Below, piece by piece: positions 52,593 through 57,105 of a stretch of 57,105 nt of DNA. The notes under the pieces were generated by a model, which was not told where the DNA came from, searched no databases, and saw only the letters and a list, made by a program, of their open reading frames with translations. Source of the stretch: Candidatus Gastranaerophilales bacterium (lineage in GTDB: Bacteria > Cyanobacteriota > Vampirovibrionia > Gastranaerophilales > Gastranaerophilaceae). Made by a program: the position numbers and the translations under genes. Positions within the stretch are counted from its first letter, which is position 1. Every line of letters starts with the position of its first letter. The DNA is taken from assembly GCA_944326525.1 (NCBI GenBank), contig CALVEG010000011.1:1-57105 (forward strand), read 5' to 3'.

Positions 52593-55487
52593 TTAAATAT
52601 CTTTTATGCTCCAAGAAAAAATCATTGCCGGAATAATCCATATTGGGAAAGTAACAATTGCTAATATTTTTATAGGTAGTTTTTTTAGAAACTTTTTTGT
52701 TTTTACATTTTTTTCTGCTTGTTTTTGAGATTTTGATAGAATTGCATTTTTTTTGTCATAATCGTATTTTTCATCTTTTACAACTTTTATGGCTTTATCA
52801 ATTGAGACGTTATAATCACTATTGGGATAATTAGAAGTGTATTTTATGATTGTATTAATTTGTTTTCCTGTATAACCTAAATCATCATTCATATATTTAT
52901 AGATTTCTAATATACCTTTGCAATAGTTATCATCAAATTCATAATATGGAACAATTCCATTATCTATAGCTTCTATATATGATTCAGTTACTTTAGGATA
53001 TTCAGCTTTTTTATATTCTCTTTTTGCCAAAGCATAAGTAAAAATTGACCTGTCTTCAACCTTTATAATTGAGTCTTTTAAAACTATTTCTAATGCTTTA
53101 GAAAGATAAGGTATATATTGACTATCATTATAAATATATCGTTGAATGTCACTATCTTTAAAACCTTCTGTATTCTTTAATTTAACTAAAATTGCAATAT
53201 CTTCATCTTTGATTTTTTTAAAATCCCAATATTGTATTTTTTGGGGTTGAATATTATCAATATTAATTAATCCTATTTCAAAAAGTTTTTTTATAGAATC
53301 TTCTGAACCTGAATAAAAGCTTTTATCCTTTAATATCAATTGTTTTAGAATTTGGTTTGGATCATTTATTTCAGAAATACTTTTTATCCAGTCTTCTTCT
53401 GGACAACGGCTTATTGATTCTGTTATTGTTTTGATTTGAGTATCATTTAAACCTTTATTTTTTAACAAGTCGATTAATTCATTATACACCTTAGTGGAGT
53501 TATATTTTAACTCATACTCACTAACGAATTTTGGAACATAACCTTTTTCTATTAACAGAAATCCGTCATCTGAAACTATATCATAATTCCAACCATTTTT
53601 TATTTGATTTTCATTATATGCAAGATATTTTTCTTTGTACAAACGCCTTGCTATAATTTCTTCTTTATCTTTCATTAAGATTTTTTTATCATTCAAGACA
53701 TCTTGAACAATTTTGGTTGTTACACACAGTTCAGGAGCAATTGTAAAAATATCTCCTTCATAATCTTTAGCCCATTTCCAAAATTTATTTTGTATTAATA
53801 ATTTACTTGCTGATAGCACATCTTGTAATATTTTTTCATTTTTATAATATTCAATCGCATCATTATCATGAAAATATCTTGATAATATCCCCGTTTCTGC
53901 AATTTGATAAAGAATTTCCGGATAATTTTCCTTTTCTTTTTTTAAAGTTTCTTTTTTTATTTCTCCCAAGATTCTAAAAAACTTTTCTTCATCAGAAATA
54001 TTTTTTATGTCCAAAACTTTTTTTATTACTTCTTCTGTTTTACAACATCTTGTTGTATCAAAATTTAAAATTACCAAAAATTCATCATTCAAAGATGTTG
54101 GGTAAATCCCTTTTTTTACAATTTTAGGGTTTTGTTTAAGAAGTTTTATAGAATTTATAATATCTGTTTCTATATTAGGGTTATTGTGGTGTTTTGCATC
54201 CATTTTTGCATAGATATAATAAATTTTATCCTCTTGAGATATTGATTTATTATTGATTATAGATTCTATGTCAGAAATACTTATTGCTTCCGCATCTTTA
54301 AAATATCTATCCGAATAAAAATACATAAAGTTTTTTATATCATTTTCTGAAAAATTGTTTTTTACCATTAAATCATAGGTTGCAACAATTAAATTCATTA
54401 TAACTTCGTTATTACAAACAAAATATGTAGAAGGAAAATATTTAGGAATTATACCTTTTTCCAAGGCAATAAAATATGATTCAGGAGATTTTGGTGCTGA
54501 GGATAAAGACATTTTATCATCTTCCACTCCATTCTTTTGTTGCAAATTGTAAGCCCTCAAAATTAATGGTTCATTTTCAGCAGGTACGCCATAATAATCT
54601 CTTACGGCTTGATATAAATCCATATTAAAAGTAGTTGCTTTGTAGTTCAAATTAACATAGTTTTCATCGTCAATCTTTTTTATTTCAGCAACAGGTTCTG
54701 TTTTTACACTGTATTTTACTCCGGTTTTAACTGCGGCTTTAGGTTTATCAAAAATATTTGTAATATCTTTTATAAAATCAGGATTTTTAACTTTATTAGG
54801 TTTTAAGACTTGTATATCATCCTTTATTTTATACATTATAATTTCGCCATCTGAATCTAAAAGAAATGCAGCTTTTGAGTCTTTATAATAAATAAAAGTT
54901 GTAGTTAAAGGTACATCAAAATCATCCCATCCTAAAAATTCATGGCAAATATAGGTTTTATTTTTATACTTTAGTGCTACAAAGCCAGTCATATCTTTTC
55001 TTGAATCAAATTCTGCAGCATAATAGTAATCCTTTGCCATACCGGTATTCCAAACGATGTAATTTCCGTTGTACCAAGGAAGTTCAATCCTACCTTTTAT
55101 TTCATCCATTTCAATATCAAAGCTCAAAACGACACCATTATTTTGTGATGCTAAAAGAGAATTAATTTTAAGTTTATCAAGAGTTTTTACAGTACCTTCT
55201 ATATATTGTTTATTTTTTTCAATATATTGATTAAGTTCGGGATTTACTTGCTCTTCTATCATATTATTTTCCTCTTTATCTTGAGTTGTGATTTTAGTCT
55301 TGATATTTGTCGGAAAAACTATTTCCTCAGAAATCAGGGGTTGTACAACGGCTTTGGTTTCAGTTTTAACAGAAGCTTCAACAGTAAAATCTTCCTGCGG
55401 AATATTTGATTGTTGTGTTTTTTCAGCATAAACTATATTGGTCACAAATGTTGTTAACAAAAAACTAGCTAATAATTTCTTTATCAT
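52593..55487 (-). CDS. Large secreted protein with four internal EKGIIPKYF-type repeats
   Basis: 964 residues. Signal peptide 1-21 (ending VYA), Thr/Glu-rich linker (~22-75), a beta domain (~100-235: SFDIEMDEIKGRIELPWYNG, AAFLLDSDGEIIMY) and a helical body in which a motif recurs near residues 339 (ALEKGIIPKYF), 529 (IAETGILSRYF), 646 (LIEKGYVPKFV) and 837 (AIDNGIVPYYE), each followed by a similar helical stretch. The C-terminus has a membrane helix (ILAIVTFPIWIIPAMIFSW). It would sit in the envelope with both ends near the membrane. First gene of a three-gene unit. No family recognised. Confidence 0.65.
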   Translation of the reverse strand: MIKKLLASFLLTTFVTNIVYAEKTQQSNIPQEDFTVEASVKTETKAVVQPLISEEIVFPTNIKTKITTQDKEENNMIEEQVNPELNQYIEKNKQYIEGTVKTLDKLKINSLLASQNNGVVLSFDIEMDEIKGRIELPWYNGNYIVWNTGMAKDYYYAAEFDSRKDMTGFVALKYKNKTYICHEFLGWDDFDVPLTTTFIYYKDSKAAFLLDSDGEIIMYKIKDDIQVLKPNKVKNPDFIKDITNIFDKPKAAVKTGVKYSVKTEPVAEIKKIDDENYVNLNYKATTFNMDLYQAVRDYYGVPAENEPLILRAYNLQQKNGVEDDKMSLSSAPKSPESYFIALEKGIIPKYFPSTYFVCNNEVIMNLIVATYDLMVKNNFSENDIKNFMYFYSDRYFKDAEAISISDIESIINNKSISQEDKIYYIYAKMDAKHHNNPNIETDIINSIKLLKQNPKIVKKGIYPTSLNDEFLVILNFDTTRCCKTEEVIKKVLDIKNISDEEKFFRILGEIKKETLKKEKENYPEILYQIAETGILSRYFHDNDAIEYYKNEKILQDVLSASKLLIQNKFWKWAKDYEGDIFTIAPELCVTTKIVQDVLNDKKILMKDKEEIIARRLYKEKYLAYNENQIKNGWNYDIVSDDGFLLIEKGYVPKFVSEYELKYNSTKVYNELIDLLKNKGLNDTQIKTITESISRCPEEDWIKSISEINDPNQILKQLILKDKSFYSGSEDSIKKLFEIGLINIDNIQPQKIQYWDFKKIKDEDIAILVKLKNTEGFKDSDIQRYIYNDSQYIPYLSKALEIVLKDSIIKVEDRSIFTYALAKREYKKAEYPKVTESYIEAIDNGIVPYYEFDDNYCKGILEIYKYMNDDLGYTGKQINTIIKYTSNYPNSDYNVSIDKAIKVVKDEKYDYDKKNAILSKSQKQAEKNVKTKKFLKKLPIKILAIVTFPIWIIPAMIFSWSIKDI

Positions 55488-55547
55488 TCATTTCCTCAAG
55501 ATTTTCTTTTTTACTATTAATCGGTAATTTTAACTTATTATCTCTAT

Positions 55548-55862
55548 TCAAAAACTATACTCCTCAAAAGATAATGTGTTGAACATTTTTTTCCGAATTT
55601 CTTCAATATTTTTTTGTCAATTAAGTCATTAATATCTGAATTGGCAGTATCTTGTGATCAGTTATACATTCTTGCCCATTTTGTTATGTAAGATTACCCT
55701 CAAAGTTTGTCTTTTCCTGTATAACCTAATAAAAGCTACATAGACCCTAATTTTACCAAGTAAAAAGTCTTGAACTTTCTTTATTTCTCTAAAAAAGTTT
55801 TGTGTCTTATCTCCATTCCATTTAAAACAGTACCAATCAGTATTTTGATATATATTATTTTA
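55548..55862 (-). pseudogene. Fic-family protein remnant: both ends kept, Fic core lost
   Basis: Minus-strand reading from 55860 gives NIYQNTDWYCFKWNGDK and FFREIKKVQDFLLGKI, matching the DUF4172 start of Fic proteins (W-Q-x-P-D-W-P-x-F-x-W, Q-x-x-L-L-G-K). About 60 codons later, in another frame with in-frame stops, follows TKWARMYN-stop-SQDTANSDINDLIDKKILKK and CSTHYLL, matching the C-terminal winged helix (cS-x-DTA-x-RD-x-x-DL, then G-R-S-T-x-Y-x-L). The AMP-transferring core (HPFxxGNGR) is absent. Clear pseudogene by internal deletion plus point decay. Confidence 0.65.
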
Positions 55863-56374
55863 TTTTCGGATATTATACGGGTATTATAAACTTTTTCTCC
55901 GAAACTTTCAAGTAAAAATCATAGATTGTTAAATTAATTGAATCTATGCTAAAAAGCAATGAATATTTATTTTATAAATTATTCAGAAGGTAATATTCAA
56001 ATCATTCTAGAAATTTAAGGAAGAATCTTTCTATAACTTTTGCTCTTGCATGTTATAATATAGGTTTTAAATTCAAAAATTTAAGACAATTCTTGGGCAG
56101 TAATTAGACAATGATTACCAGTAAAAGACCGTTTTGTAATATGTAAAACGATTACTTCCGACCGCCAAAACTCAAACACGAAGCCAACTTTGCCGAATAA
56201 TCTTTTTATGCGTTCAGATAAAATGTCCCGTTAAATTACATTCTTGTAAAAGGACAGTCGGTTTGATTATTTAGAAAAGAGAGTTTGAGCCTTGTGTTAG
56301 CAGGTTTGGAAATCTTTGATTAGCGAAACATTATCAGGTGCGGTAAATCTTGATTTACCGAGAACCAAGCATTA
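55863..56374. other. Gene-free region with hairpins
   Basis: About 510 bp with no convincing open frame. It holds CGTTTT..AAAACG (near 56132) and a perfect CGGTAAATC-TT-GATTTACCG (~56341-56360) 15 nt beyond the stop of the minus-strand 56375 gene. The latter has no T run, so it is a weak terminator candidate at best. The rest looks like decayed sequence. Confidence 0.45.
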
Positions 56375-56890
56375 CTACCAGGAATTACTCCTTCTTTCAA
56401 TCTTCAGTTTTTCTTCATAAATACTTTTTACTTCGCGTATTTTATTCACCAAACTTGGCGTATATTTATAACGTTTCCCTTGTTCTTCAAGTTCATCAAG
56501 ATATTTTTTTATCTCATCCGAAGAAAAATACTCTAATGTGCTATTATAATATTTATTAACAATTGGAGAACATTGTTCCTTGAGACGTTTTTCATAAATA
56601 TCATTCACAATATCTACTCTATCACGAAGTGCAGATGGCGCAAACCAACTACTTCCTTTAATATTACAGTATCCGTCAAGAACTTTTTGTATATCACGCA
56701 TGTATGATTCTAAACTTGCAATTGATATGGTTTTAAGCTCAGAAACACTGTATTGATTTAAAACACTTTTACATGCATTTTCAAGATACTCGGTTGAGGA
56801 ACTAATACCCGATCCCATTGAAATGTTTTTGGATTTTTGATAAGAATTGTAATTATTAGCTGTACTAATTGGGTTTATAGTAATGTTCAT
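56375..56890 (-). CDS. Unknown small helical protein
   Basis: 171 residues. Asn/Ser-rich N-terminus (MNITINPISTANNYNSYQKS) ending in NISMGSG, then a charged helical domain with two similar halves (LRDRVDIVNDIYEKRLKEQ and LVNKIREVKSIYEEKLKIE). No signal peptide. AGGAGG 6-7 nt before ATG. The N-terminal style matches the 12916 protein (MNIT..., ending SFTG). Function unknown. Confidence 0.65.
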   Translation of the reverse strand: MNITINPISTANNYNSYQKSKNISMGSGISSSTEYLENACKSVLNQYSVSELKTISIASLESYMRDIQKVLDGYCNIKGSSWFAPSALRDRVDIVNDIYEKRLKEQCSPIVNKYYNSTLEYFSSDEIKKYLDELEEQGKRYKYTPSLVNKIREVKSIYEEKLKIERRSNSW

Positions 56891-57105
56891 TTTTACCTCC
56901 TATATATGGAGTTAAAAAGTGTAAATATAATTTTTTGCTAGTTGAGCCGGCTTGAAAAACCACAAAAAGCTCAAACTTCGCAATATTAAGAAAAACTACT
57001 CTTAATAATTTTTAATATAATTGTAAAGGAACACATGGTTTGATTATGGTGTACGGTTAGTATGATTATTTTGGTACAAATCTTAATTATTTTATACAAA
57101 AAGAG
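56891..57105. other. Intergenic end of window
   Basis: 215 bp with no open frame of note. Contains the upstream region of the minus-strand 56375 gene; no promoter chosen. Confidence 0.4.

Noticed and set aside
56341-56360. Rho-independent terminator of the 56375 gene.
   Set aside because: The stem is perfect but no T run follows on the minus strand, so I list it only as a hairpin.

Overview
The window is about 57 kb of AT-rich bacterial chromosome. It most resembles the gut-associated non-photosynthetic sister lineage of Cyanobacteria (Vampirovibrionia / 'Melainabacteria', order Gastranaerophilales). This is inferred from an SLH-domain envelope protein, Sec-secreted beta-rich proteins, fermentative and anaerobic redox genes (rubredoxin-flavoprotein, ferredoxin-nitroreductase, FMN reductases), cyanobacterial-type DnaA-box-like repeats beside dnaN, and many lineage-type hypothetical proteins. 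No rRNA, CRISPR array, transposase or prophage was seen.

Layout. 1-750: decayed haem genes (hemB C-terminal fragment, hemL with its middle missing) and an unknown fragment. 940-5730: a cupin fusion protein, a flavodoxin, and a damaged cluster of secreted pilus/surface-type proteins. 5830-7400: a three-gene operon of unknown membrane proteins that includes a tandem duplication. 7400-12900: DUF2971, pgi, a ferredoxin-nitroreductase, DUF4145 and TPR proteins, and a GH73-type muramidase. 12900-18220: an NTase-like/PHP gene pair, a beta-solenoid protein, small proteins and a HAD phosphatase. 18240-21400: redox and lipid genes on the minus strand. 21560-28570: a three-module peptidoglycan hydrolase, tRNA-Met, MATE pump, enolase and a HEAT-repeat protein. 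28715-29325: a gene-free islet of nested inverted repeats. 29330-33280: an HTH regulator with triple operators, a DprA/LOG-like protein and PcrA/UvrD. 33500-38270: SLH protein, an acyltransferase carrying a G10 tract, and Der GTPase. 38380-41740: minus-strand genes. 41740-42400: candidate replication origin. 42400-46505: plus-strand dnaN, redox protein, crcB, an EndoIV-like protein and purB. 46560-57105: gloA, OmpH/Skp, CtpA, a DegT-like enzyme, frameshifted small genes, large secreted repeat proteins, a Fic remnant and a small unknown protein.

Main points. (1) An acyltransferase gene carries a run of ten G near its 5' end in an otherwise AT-rich genome; gain or loss of one G closes the frame, which is the layout of a phase-variable contingency gene. 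(2) dnaN is preceded by five TTTTCTACA boxes, an AT-rich tract and locally divergent transcription, consistent with oriC. (3) Several housekeeping genes have a -10 element 6-9 nt before ATG and no Shine-Dalgarno sequence, suggesting leaderless mRNAs. (4) A ~600 bp islet is built from mirrored hairpin modules. (5) Gene decay recurs: hemL and a Fic protein keep both ends but have lost the middle, and three loci carry frameshifts, at least two of them at short A runs, that could be biological or sequencing errors.

All functional calls come from reading motifs by eye; no database search was run.
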